DNA from: an uncultured Chloroflexota bacterium
GTDB taxonomy: Bacteria > Chloroflexota > Anaerolineae > Anaerolineales > UBA4823
DNA: 40,760 nucleotides
Reading direction: 5' to 3'
NCBI GenBank assembly: GCA_903871905.1
Contig: CAIQIV010000508.1
Span: 1-40,760 of the forward strand
In this document: positions 16,311 to 24,058 of the stretch, piece after piece
Position numbering within the stretch: position 1 is the stretch's first letter
Layout: every line of letters begins with the position of its first letter
Translations under genes and position numbers: made by a program
The notes under the pieces: generated by a model
Databases searched by the model: none
What the model was told of the DNA's origin: nothing
The model's input: only the letters and a program-made list of their open reading frames with translations

Positions 16311-17765
16311 ATGATTAATTTTGCCACACTGCTTACACCTGAACAGGTAGATCGAACTCACCAGGCCGCGCTGGAGATCCTGGAGAATGTGGGTTTACTC
16401 GTGCGCAATGCAAAGGCGCGCCGTTATTTTACCCGGCATGGGTGCGTGGTGGACGCTGAAACGCAGATAGTGAAGTTCCCGCGCTCTGTTGTAGAGCAGT
16501 ACCGGGCGGCGATCCCGCCTACCTTTACATTTCGCGGCCGGGATGAGCGTTTTGACCGCACCCTCCCGGAGCAGGGACCGGTGGTGGTCACAGCCAGCTC
16601 AGCCCCCAACCTGATTGACCCGGTGACCGGTGAGGAGCGGCGGTCGACATCTGCAGATATTGCCCGCATTGCTCACCTGATCAATGAGCTGCCGGGTTAC
16701 GATGTCTTTTCCGTTTCGGTGTTGGCTGATGACGCACCAGCGGGCCAGTTCACCCTGTCGCGCGCATTCCCCGCGCTTAAGAACTGCCTGAAACCGGTGC
16801 GCAGCACGGCAATTGATGCACAGGATGCAGAACAGGTGCTGCGCCTGGGCTATTTGATCGCCGGAGGCGAGCAGTCTTACCGGGAGCGGCCGTTTATTAC
16901 CCACCACTTCTGCCCGGTGGTTTCCCCCCTGACCATGGATTTTGACTCGACAGAGATGATCATCTATTTCTGCGAGCAAAAGCTGCCCGTCTATCCCAGC
17001 ATTGTGCCCAATGCCGGTCTGACATCGCCCATGACGCTGGTCGGCACGCTGGCGCAGGGCAACGCCGAATTCCTGGCAGCCGCGGTGCTGATGCAAATGG
17101 TCCAGCCGGGAACACCGCTGATCTATAGCACGCTGCCCACCGTCGCAGACATGCGCGACGGCGCTTACGCCTCGGGAGGGATCGAGTGCGGCATGCTGCA
17201 CATGGCGTTTGCCCAGATGGCTCGCTTCTACAACGTTCCCAGCGGTGGATATATCGGCCTGACCAATGCCAAGATCAATGACGCGCAGTCCGGTTACGAA
17301 ACTGGCCTGTCTTCCGCAGCTGCCTTTCTGGCCGGAGCGGATATGCTCAACATGGGCGGTCTGCTTGATTCGCTGAAGGCCTTTGATTTTGCCAAGGCGG
17401 TGATCGATGATGAGATTGCGATCATGCTCAAACGCGTTAAGCGCGGTTTTGAGGACTTTAGCGACGAGAACCTGGCCCTGGATGTCATCGCCCAGGTTGG
17501 ACCAGGTGGCTCCTTCATGACCAGCAAGCATACGACCCGGCGCATGCGCACCACCGGCCTGTTCCCCAAGATCGCTGATCGCGAGATGCGGGACAAGTGG
17601 ACTGCCAGGGGCAAGCTTGACGCTCATGCCCGGGCCATGCTGCGCGTGAAAGATATCCTGAGTGCCGCCAACCCGGCGGTCTTTCCGCCTGAGCTGGAGA
17701 AACGCATCCGGGATGAGTTCCCGGGACTGGTAGCCGGCGATTCGACGCTGCCTGAGGGCTGGTAG
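16311..17765 (+). CDS. MttB-family (COG5598) corrinoid-dependent methyltransferase, non-pyrrolysine type
   Basis: 484 residues, typical length of the trimethylamine methyltransferase superfamily. The family outline is visible: an LLTPEQVDRTHQAALEILENVGL start, PVVSPLTMDFDS near residue 205, and a C-terminal VGPGGSFMTSKHTTRRMR segment. The frame is open with no internal in-frame UAG, so it is not a pyrrolysine enzyme. Known homologues demethylate glycine betaine (MtgB), proline betaine (MtpB), carnitine (MtcB) or gamma-butyrobetaine (MtyB) by passing a methyl to a corrinoid protein. No corrinoid protein or reactivase gene is present in the window. An AAGGAG site precedes ATG 16311. Precise substrate unknown. 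Confidence 0.88.
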   Translation: MINFATLLTPEQVDRTHQAALEILENVGLLVRNAKARRYFTRHGCVVDAETQIVKFPRSVVEQYRAAIPPTFTFRGRDERFDRTLPEQGPVVVTASSAPNLIDPVTGEERRSTSADIARIAHLINELPGYDVFSVSVLADDAPAGQFTLSRAFPALKNCLKPVRSTAIDAQDAEQVLRLGYLIAGGEQSYRERPFITHHFCPVVSPLTMDFDSTEMIIYFCEQKLPVYPSIVPNAGLTSPMTLVGTLAQGNAEFLAAAVLMQMVQPGTPLIYSTLPTVADMRDGAYASGGIECGMLHMAFAQMARFYNVPSGGYIGLTNAKINDAQSGYETGLSSAAAFLAGADMLNMGGLLDSLKAFDFAKAVIDDEIAIMLKRVKRGFEDFSDENLALDVIAQVGPGGSFMTSKHTTRRMRTTGLFPKIADREMRDKWTARGKLDAHARAMLRVKDILSAANPAVFPPELEKRIRDEFPGLVAGDSTLPEGW

Positions 17766-17802
17766 TCTGTTAGAAATTTACCTGGAAAGAAAGGAATAAG
17801 CG

Positions 17803-18741
17803 ATGAAATTATTTTTTGCGACAGATGTGCACGGATCAGAGATTTGCTGGAAGAAATTTGTCAATGCTGGTAAGTTCTACGAAGCGGATACGTTAATCCT
17901 GGGCGGGGATATGACCGGTAAAGCCATCATCCCGATCATTGCCCAGGGTGGAGATAAGTGGAAAGTCACCTTATTGGAACAGGAGACGCTGCTCAACGGC
18001 AAGGAGGAGGTGGATAAAATGGTCGCCACCATCCAGAACCGGGGGTATTACCCCTACGTGACCGACCCGGATGAGGTGACGCAGATCTCCAGCACGCCGG
18101 GGCGCTCGGATGAACTGTTTTTGCAGGAAGCCATGAAAACAGCTCAACGCTGGATGGAATACGCCGACCAAAAGCTGGCGGGCACCGGGATGAAATGTTA
18201 TGTCTGCCCAGGAAATGACGACATGTTCGAGATTGACGACATTGTGCGCCAGTCCCGGATGGTCACCCTGGCAGAAGGCAAGGTTTTCAATCTGGATGAG
18301 CATCATGAGATGGCCAGTTCGGGCTGGTCGAACCCGACCCCGTGGAACACGCACCGCGAAGAGGAAGAAGGCGCCCTGGAGCGCCGTCTGGAGGCGGTGA
18401 TTTCACAGGTAAAAAATGTGTCGACTGCTGTGTTTAACCTGCATGCCCCGCCTTTTGGCAGCGGGTTGGACGAGGCGCCTGAGCTGACCAAGGACTTGCG
18501 GCCGGCATATGCCGGACGCTCGCTGGTCCCGGTAGGTAGCAAGTCTGTGTTAAAGATGATCGACAAATACCAACCGCTGTTGGGCCTGTTTGGTCATATC
18601 CATGAGGGCAAGGGAACGCGCAAGTATAAAAAGACCTTATGTATCAATCCTGGCTCAATGTATGAGCAGGGGATGCTCCATGGAGTATTGGTGGAGTTAA
18701 AACCAAATAAGATTGGCACTTATGTCCTGACCACCGGATGA
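17803..18741 (+). CDS. Calcineurin-like metallophosphoesterase, copy 2
   Basis: 312 residues. Metal-site motifs: FATDVHGSE (Asp8, His10), LGGDMTG (Asp36), PGNDD (Asn138-Asp139), NLHAPP (His214) and FGHIHEG (264-267). It aligns end to end with copy 1 (7643-8644), sharing KF(I/V)NAG(N/K)FY and SNPTPWNT(P/H)RE, but lacks copy 1's 14-residue N-terminal extension and is shorter before GHIH. The two copies bracket the dehydrogenase-kinase-oxygenase-methyltransferase block, each followed by an APC transporter, as if a phosphoesterase-transporter module had been duplicated. Cytoplasmic; substrate inferred only. AAAGGAA precedes ATG 17803. Confidence 0.88.
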   Translation: MKLFFATDVHGSEICWKKFVNAGKFYEADTLILGGDMTGKAIIPIIAQGGDKWKVTLLEQETLLNGKEEVDKMVATIQNRGYYPYVTDPDEVTQISSTPGRSDELFLQEAMKTAQRWMEYADQKLAGTGMKCYVCPGNDDMFEIDDIVRQSRMVTLAEGKVFNLDEHHEMASSGWSNPTPWNTHREEEEGALERRLEAVISQVKNVSTAVFNLHAPPFGSGLDEAPELTKDLRPAYAGRSLVPVGSKSVLKMIDKYQPLLGLFGHIHEGKGTRKYKKTLCINPGSMYEQGMLHGVLVELKPNKIGTYVLTTG

Positions 18742-18830
18742 TTGGCTGGAAGCGGTTTGCAGGGCAATCAGATGGCGATGATCTGGAAAAGGAGGTGGAT
18801 GGTCTAATAAATCAGTCGGGACGCTGAAGA

Positions 18831-18880
18831 AAGGCTGGACTTTATTTTCATTGCAAATGGTATGACCCAAGGCTGGACTT
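18831..18880 (+). repeat. Two 12-bp direct repeats upstream of the third transporter
   Basis: AAGGCTGGACTT occurs at 18831-18842 and again at 18869-18880. The second copy lies inside a small dyad, CCCAAG-GCTGGA-CTTGGG. The spacing of 38 bp is close to four helical turns minus a few bases. Possible regulator site; no clear promoter recognised beside it. Confidence 0.4.
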
Positions 18881-18914
18881 GGGCGAAATAAACCGCTGAA
18901 AAGGAGAGAACTGA

Positions 18915-20798
18915 ATGAGCCAACCAACATTGTTTGTGCGAAAAGCGAGCGGTCTGGTCAGGTCGTGGTCAGTATTTGATGCCTTCATTTATGCCACCTT
19001 TTCGATCAACCTGATCACCCTCGGCCTGTACATCTTCTCCCAGGCTTACTATATCCAGGGCAACCTGGGAACCGCGGTGATAGTAGGCGGGCTGTTCACG
19101 ATTTTTGAGGTGATTGTGTATGCCAGCCTGATCTCGGCGATGCCGCGGGCAGGCGGTGACTATGTCTGGCAAAGCCGCATCTTAAACCGAGGCATTGGTT
19201 TTGTCCTGGCAGTGACCGGCTGGTGGTTTATCCTTTGGCTGTGGGTGCCGCTGTATGGGCAGATGCTGACTTACCAGGTCTTCACCCCCCTCCTGGCGAT
19301 CCTGGGTTTGAAAGATGCAGCTCTGTGGTTCACCAACGACGCCAACGGTTTGCTGGCTGCATGTATCTTTTTGTGCCTGTTGGTTTTTATTTACATTGCA
19401 GTTGGCATGAAGTGGTATGCGCGTCTGCAAAAAGTGTGCTTCTGGGGTGGAATGCTGGGCCTGGTTTTGGTCTTTGCCTTGCTGCTGTTCAACAGTAACG
19501 AAACATTTGTCGCCAGCCTGAACGAGATGGCGCCAAAGATGTTCGGGGCAACGCCTGGTGATCTGCACGCTGCCACGGTTGCAGCAGGTCAAGCAGCCGG
19601 TGCGGTCAGCACTCCCATTGGGGATATTGCCCTGGGCGCCAGCATGGCGCTGATCCCCTTCCTGGTCTTCTTCAACCTGTGGCCGAACTGGGGCTCAACA
19701 CTGTACGGCGAGGTGCGCGGCGCCAATGACTACAAGCGCAACTTCTGGGGCATGGCGTCTGCCATTATCATCACCGCTCTGTTGGCGCTGGTCTTTTTCC
19801 TGCTGATTGCCAAGACCATTGGCTGGGATTTTTATAATAATGCAAACGGCGCTTTCTGGAACTACACCTGGGGATACGTCACAGAGCAGCCACCACTGCC
19901 GTTCTGGCCTTACCCGGCCTTGTTCGCCGTGTTTATGGTGAAGAGCCCGGCGATCCAATTCCTGATCATCCTGCTCATGTCGCTGTGGTGGTTTGGTTGG
20001 TCCGGAACCGTGTTTCTCAGCTCCACCCGGGTGATCTTTGCTGCCGCTTTCGACCGCATGCTGCCGGAGTGGGTGTCCAAGATTGAGCCGCGCACCCGCA
20101 CCCCCATCGCAGCCTTGCTGATGATGGTGGTCCCCTCTCTGATCATCTCATTTCTCTACGCGTACAACCTGCTCAATTTCCGCAGCCTGACCCTGGATTC
20201 GACCCTGGTGATCTCAGTCACCTTCCTGGGGTCCACGGTGGCGGCGGTGATCCTGCCCTGGCGAGCAAAAGATGTCTTTGATGGCTCGCCGATTGCCAAG
20301 TACCGCATGCCGTCCTGGCTGGGCTGGCTGATCACCATCGTCTATGCTCTGGGGGCTGCTTATCTGGTCATCACTTCGTTTGGCTATGCCTGGACGGTAA
20401 TGACCAACCTGGGCGTTATGGATGGAGTAACCTCCATGCACTACGTGATCGTCATTTTGATGGCGCTTCTGACCGTGGTGAATGCTGCCATGTTGGTGTG
20501 GATCCTGTATTATGTAGGGAAACGCATCATGGCGGGCCAGGCAATGCCATTAATTACCCTGGCCGGTCTGGTCTTCATGCTCTTCCTGGACTGGCTGCTG
20601 GTAGAGTGGCTGTGGGACCCGCATGTGCCGCCATTTGATTTCCCTTATTACGGCATCGGCTGGAAGAACGTCAACTCGATGGTCTTTATGATTGCCAACT
20701 ACGTGCTGGCAGCGCTGATTTACTTTGGCTTCAGCGCTTTTCGCAAGCAGCAGGGCATCGATGTTAACAAGGTCTACAAGGAGATCCCGGTGGAATAG
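18915..20798 (+). CDS. APC-superfamily permease, copy with C-terminal extension
   Basis: 627 residues, about 12-14 hydrophobic segments. It shares with the 8795 permease the opening LFVRKASGLVRSWSVFDAFIYA, SAMPRAGGDYVWQSR and the final IDVNKVYKEIPVE, so the two are paralogues of about 550-630 residues. The extra length is mainly in loops and an added hydrophobic pair before the C-terminus. AAGGAGAG lies about 8 nt upstream of ATG 18915. It is the last gene of the long plus-strand run and is followed by a hairpin. Probably imports an amine or amino acid used by the cluster. Confidence 0.87.
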   Translation: MSQPTLFVRKASGLVRSWSVFDAFIYATFSINLITLGLYIFSQAYYIQGNLGTAVIVGGLFTIFEVIVYASLISAMPRAGGDYVWQSRILNRGIGFVLAVTGWWFILWLWVPLYGQMLTYQVFTPLLAILGLKDAALWFTNDANGLLAACIFLCLLVFIYIAVGMKWYARLQKVCFWGGMLGLVLVFALLLFNSNETFVASLNEMAPKMFGATPGDLHAATVAAGQAAGAVSTPIGDIALGASMALIPFLVFFNLWPNWGSTLYGEVRGANDYKRNFWGMASAIIITALLALVFFLLIAKTIGWDFYNNANGAFWNYTWGYVTEQPPLPFWPYPALFAVFMVKSPAIQFLIILLMSLWWFGWSGTVFLSSTRVIFAAAFDRMLPEWVSKIEPRTRTPIAALLMMVVPSLIISFLYAYNLLNFRSLTLDSTLVISVTFLGSTVAAVILPWRAKDVFDGSPIAKYRMPSWLGWLITIVYALGAAYLVITSFGYAWTVMTNLGVMDGVTSMHYVIVILMALLTVVNAAMLVWILYYVGKRIMAGQAMPLITLAGLVFMLFLDWLLVEWLWDPHVPPFDFPYYGIGWKNVNSMVFMIANYVLAALIYFGFSAFRKQQGIDVNKVYKEIPVE

Positions 20799-20809
20799 CA
20801 CCGGATGCA

Positions 20810-20856
20810 GCAGGTCTTTGCATACGCGGCACAATTGCCACTGTGCAAAGACCTGC
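20810..20856 (+). terminator. Hairpin after the third transporter
   Basis: 13-bp perfect stem GCAGGTCTTTGCA (20810-20822) with TGCAAAGACCTGC (20844-20856), followed by AAGTTTCCATTA. The T-run is weak. It lies 12 bp after the transporter stop and before a new promoter, so termination is the likely role. Confidence 0.5.
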
Positions 20857-20870
20857 AAGTTTCCATTATA

Positions 20871-20899
20871 TTGACGGTTGGATAAACTGCTGATAGAAT
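20871..20899 (+). promoter_or_regulatory. Sigma70-type promoter for the ABC importer operon; 363-bp gene-free region
   Basis: TTGACG (20871-20876), 17-bp spacer, TAGAAT (20894-20899). Predicted start near 20906, giving a leader of about 255 nt to the ATG at 21162. The leader contains a small CACAAT/ATTGTG dyad and an unused full-length AGGAGGTG at 21062-21069. Nothing else recognisable was seen in 20857-21161. Confidence 0.65.
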
Positions 20900-21161
20900 G
20901 TTAACAGTTGTTAAGACAGAAGCTGGATCAGTCTCGTTTTTATGGGTATTGGTCAGATCTTCTATATCACTCCCGAAATCTGTTAACAAGACGATCACAC
21001 AATCGTCACGGCAATTGTGCTATCCTTATCAGCAGGTGTGGTGATAGCCACTCGTGTTGGAAAGGAGGTGAGATAGGATCCAGCGGATGAACAGGTTTCA
21101 GGAAATCAGATTCTTTTCTTACTAATTCAACTATAGGATAAGAGGAACTACGGAGGATCAC

Positions 21162-22325
21162 ATGTCACAGAAGGAACACAGCCCCATTTCACGCCGCCAA
21201 TTTCTTAAGCTGGGCGCAGTTGCTGGTGCATCAAGCTTGCTGGCAGCCTGCGGCGCCAAGCCCACCGAAGCCCCTGTTGCTGAGGACCTGCTTGCCAGCG
21301 GCAATAGCATTCCAATGGATAAGCTTCTTCCCCTGGCTCAGAAGGAAGGGACACTGACCACCATCGCCCTGCCTCACGACTGGGCAAACTATGGGGAGAT
21401 CATTGAGACCTACAAGAAGAAATACAACATGAAGATCAATGAGCTCAACCCGGATGCAGGATCATCGGATGAGCTGGAGGCGATCCGGGCAAACAAGGAG
21501 AGCAAGGGTCCCCAGGCGCCGGATGTGATCGACATCGGCGTGGGTCACACGGCGACGGCCATGAAAGACGGCCTGCTTGCCAAGTATAAAGTGGCCGACT
21601 GGGGTACTATCCCGATGAAGGACCCCGATGGCTTCTGGTGGGCGGAGTACTACGGCGTTCTGACCTTTGAGGCGGTGAAAGAACAGATCGCCAACCCGCC
21701 GGCAGACTGGGAAGACCTGCTCAAGGACGAATACAAGGGCAAGGTCGCCATGGCTGGTGATGTGCTCAAGTCGAACGAAGCGGTGATGACCGTATACGCC
21801 TCCGGGTTATCCCGCACCGGGGGCGACAAGGACAAGGCGGCTGACGCAGGCTTGCAGTTCTGGAAGGAAATGAACGCAAAAGGCAACTTCATCCCGGTCA
21901 TCGCCGACCAGGGGAAGATCGCTGCCGGCGAAACCCCGCTGACGGTTGAATGGGACTACCTGGCGCTGGCCAACCGCGATAAGCTCAACGGCAACCCGAC
22001 GATAGAGGTCATTGTTCCCAAGACGGGTGTCATTGCCGGGCCGTATGCTGGCGGTATCAGCGCCTATGCCCCGCACCCGTATGCCGCCCGCCTGTGGTGG
22101 GAGTTCGTCATGTCGGACGAAGGACAATTGCTGTACCTCAAGGGTTATGCCCACCCAATCCGCTATAATGACCTGGCGGCTCGAAATAAGATCCCGGCAG
22201 ACATGGCTGCCAAGCTGCCGCCTGCGGAAGCGTACAAGAGCGCTGTCTTCCTCACCGTGGATGAGCTGACCAAGGCCAAGACCACCATCACCGAAAACTG
22301 GCGCAAAGTCGTTTATGGCGAATAG
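21162..22325 (+). CDS. ABC transporter substrate-binding lipoprotein (polyamine/iron/phosphonate-type class)
   Basis: 387 residues. The N-terminus combines a twin-arginine motif (ISRRQFLKLGA, Arg11-Arg12) with a lipobox ending LLAAC (Cys30), so it is probably a Tat-exported, lipid-anchored binding protein. The mature part has the layout of family 1/6 periplasmic binding proteins used with PotBC- or FbpB-type permeases: APDVIDIGVGH, WEDLLKDEYKGKVAM and PYAGGISAYAPHPYAARLWWEFVMSDEGQ. ACGGAGG precedes ATG 21162. It heads an operon with two permeases and an ATPase. Substrate candidates are polyamines, amino-phosphonates or other cations. Proximity to the amine cluster suggests a nitrogenous substrate, but this is not shown. 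Confidence 0.88.
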   Translation: MSQKEHSPISRRQFLKLGAVAGASSLLAACGAKPTEAPVAEDLLASGNSIPMDKLLPLAQKEGTLTTIALPHDWANYGEIIETYKKKYNMKINELNPDAGSSDELEAIRANKESKGPQAPDVIDIGVGHTATAMKDGLLAKYKVADWGTIPMKDPDGFWWAEYYGVLTFEAVKEQIANPPADWEDLLKDEYKGKVAMAGDVLKSNEAVMTVYASGLSRTGGDKDKAADAGLQFWKEMNAKGNFIPVIADQGKIAAGETPLTVEWDYLALANRDKLNGNPTIEVIVPKTGVIAGPYAGGISAYAPHPYAARLWWEFVMSDEGQLLYLKGYAHPIRYNDLAARNKIPADMAAKLPPAEAYKSAVFLTVDELTKAKTTITENWRKVVYGE

Positions 22326-22334
22326 CGGCGGTAT

Positions 22335-23252
22335 GTGGTGAGCGGTCCACTGGCTGCCAACACATTAAAAACCGGGGACGCGCAGGGGGCGCGTCCCCCC
22401 AAAAGGAAGTTTAATTGGGCGTGGGTGGGCGTGCTCCCATTCTTCCTGTTTGCCTTTTTTTTCTTGATCTTGCCATCCGCCTCCATTTTTATCCGCAGTT
22501 TTGAGGGTCCGGGCGGGACATTCACCTTTCAAAACCTGATTGATATCGTCACCAAAAGAGATATCTTGAACGCTTACAAGGCCAGCCTGAGCATCAGCCT
22601 GATCACGGCAATTGGCGGGGCGTTCTTTGGCTTTTTCCTGGCTTATGCCATTGTCCTGGGCCGTCTGCCAGCGGTAATTCGTGCCTTTATGCTCACCTTT
22701 GCCGGCGTGGCCTCTAATTTTGCCGGTGTGCCGCTGGCTTTTGCCTTTGTGGCTACCATCGGCAACCTGGGCCTGGTGACCCGCATGATCGAGGGCCTGA
22801 CCGGAGCAGATATTCATGCCGCCGGGTTCAGCATCTATAACATCTGGGGCTTGAGCATCGTCTATATGTATTTTCAATTCCCCTTGATGCTGTTAATCAT
22901 GGCGCCCGCCCTGGATGGGCTGCGGCGTGAATGGCGCGAGGCGTCAGAAAATCTTGGCGGAACTTCTTACCATTACTGGCGGTACGTGGCGCTCCCCATC
23001 CTGACACCCACGCTGCTGGGTACAACGATCCTGCTGTTTGGCAATGCCTTTGGCGCTTACGCGACCGCCTATGCGTTCTCAGGCAGTTTCATCAACCTGG
23101 TCACAATCTTGATCGGCGCTCAAATCCAGGGCGATGTGCTCTATAATCCTGGATTAGGGAATGCCCTGGCATTGGGCATGATCATCATTATGGCTCTGTG
23201 TATGATTGGTTATATCATCATGCAGCGGCGAGCAGCGAGGTGGGCGCGATGA
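22335..23252 (+). CDS. ABC transporter permease subunit 1
   Basis: 305 residues from a GTG start 9 bp after the binding-protein stop; an adjacent GTG at 22338 is an alternative. A basic cytoplasmic N-terminus leads to six hydrophobic segments. The ATPase-contacting EAA loop is visible as REASENLGGTSYHYWRYVAL (about residues 200-220). Resembles PotB/FbpB-type permeases. The last codons overlap the next permease start (ATGA), indicating translational coupling. Confidence 0.87.
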   Translation: MVSGPLAANTLKTGDAQGARPPKRKFNWAWVGVLPFFLFAFFFLILPSASIFIRSFEGPGGTFTFQNLIDIVTKRDILNAYKASLSISLITAIGGAFFGFFLAYAIVLGRLPAVIRAFMLTFAGVASNFAGVPLAFAFVATIGNLGLVTRMIEGLTGADIHAAGFSIYNIWGLSIVYMYFQFPLMLLIMAPALDGLRREWREASENLGGTSYHYWRYVALPILTPTLLGTTILLFGNAFGAYATAYAFSGSFINLVTILIGAQIQGDVLYNPGLGNALALGMIIIMALCMIGYIIMQRRAARWAR

Positions 23253-24043
23253 AACGAAAAGGCGCTTCACTCTGGGCCTGGTTTATCTTTATCGTAGGGG
23301 CGTTATATTTCTTTGTTCCTCTGATTTCCACCTTTGAATTCAGCCTGCGAGCGGTGAAGGGTCAGTATACCTTTACGGCTTACCGGATAGCTTTTAGTAC
23401 ACCCGAATTTTATATAAACTTTGGTTATTCGTTTATGTGGGCGATTTTCACCATCATCGTCAGCCTGCTGCTGGTGGTGCCGACGGCTTATTGGGTGCAC
23501 CTCAAGCTGCCAATACTGCGACCGGTGGTCGAGTTTATCACCCTGATGCCCTTCGTCGTCCCCGCAGTTGTGCTCACCTTTGGCCTGATCCGCCTGTACG
23601 GCGCTCCACCCCTCTCCCTAACCTCCACCCCCATCCCACTGATTGCAGGTTACGTGGTGTTGTCCTTTCCTTATATGTATCGGGCGGTGGATACCGGGCT
23701 GCGCGCAGTGGATATCCGTACCTTGACCGAGGCGGCGCAGAGCCTGGGGGCAGGCTGGGGCACGATCCTCTTTCAGGTGATCTTCCCCAACCTGCGCGTA
23801 GCAATCTTGAGTGGTGTATTTTTGTCCTTTGCCATTGTGATGGGCGAATTCACATTTGCTTCGCTGCTGTCCTGGCCAGCTTATGGCCCTTACATTGAGC
23901 AAGTTGGCGCGATGGAGGCCTATACCCCGCAGGCCCTATCGGTCGTCAGTTTCCTGCTGACCTGGCTGTCAATTGGGCTGGTCCAATGGCTGGTCCGCGG
24001 TGTTCCCGGTCAGGCCAGTGCTGAAATCGCGGGCGTACGCTAA
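23249..24043 (+). CDS. ABC transporter permease subunit 2
   Basis: 264 residues from ATG 23249, overlapping the previous stop by 4 bp (ATGA); a longer upstream frame is rejected. Six hydrophobic segments. The EAA loop TLTEAAQSLGAGWGTILFQV lies near residues 158-178. PotC-like partner of the preceding permease. The ATPase gene follows 15 bp later. Confidence 0.87.
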   Translation: MKRKGASLWAWFIFIVGALYFFVPLISTFEFSLRAVKGQYTFTAYRIAFSTPEFYINFGYSFMWAIFTIIVSLLLVVPTAYWVHLKLPILRPVVEFITLMPFVVPAVVLTFGLIRLYGAPPLSLTSTPIPLIAGYVVLSFPYMYRAVDTGLRAVDIRTLTEAAQSLGAGWGTILFQVIFPNLRVAILSGVFLSFAIVMGEFTFASLLSWPAYGPYIEQVGAMEAYTPQALSVVSFLLTWLSIGLVQWLVRGVPGQASAEIAGVR

Positions 24044-24058
24044 TATAATGAGGTAAAA

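Larger units (their letters stand above)
20762..20988. repeat. Three TGTTAACA boxes around the ABC-transporter promoter
   Basis: The palindrome TGTTAACA occurs at 20762-20769 (last codons of the transporter), 20899-20906 (directly at the -10 of the promoter) and 20981-20988. The first and third share the longer context TGTTAACAAG. Spacings are about 137 and 82 bp. These could be operator sites of a regulator acting by looping. Confidence 0.45.

Noticed and set aside
8685-21069. Full-length AGGAGG(T) motifs in gaps at about 8691, 18791 and 21062 as hidden small genes
   Set aside because: The frames after them are two to a few codons long or too far from the motif, so there is no support for small proteins.
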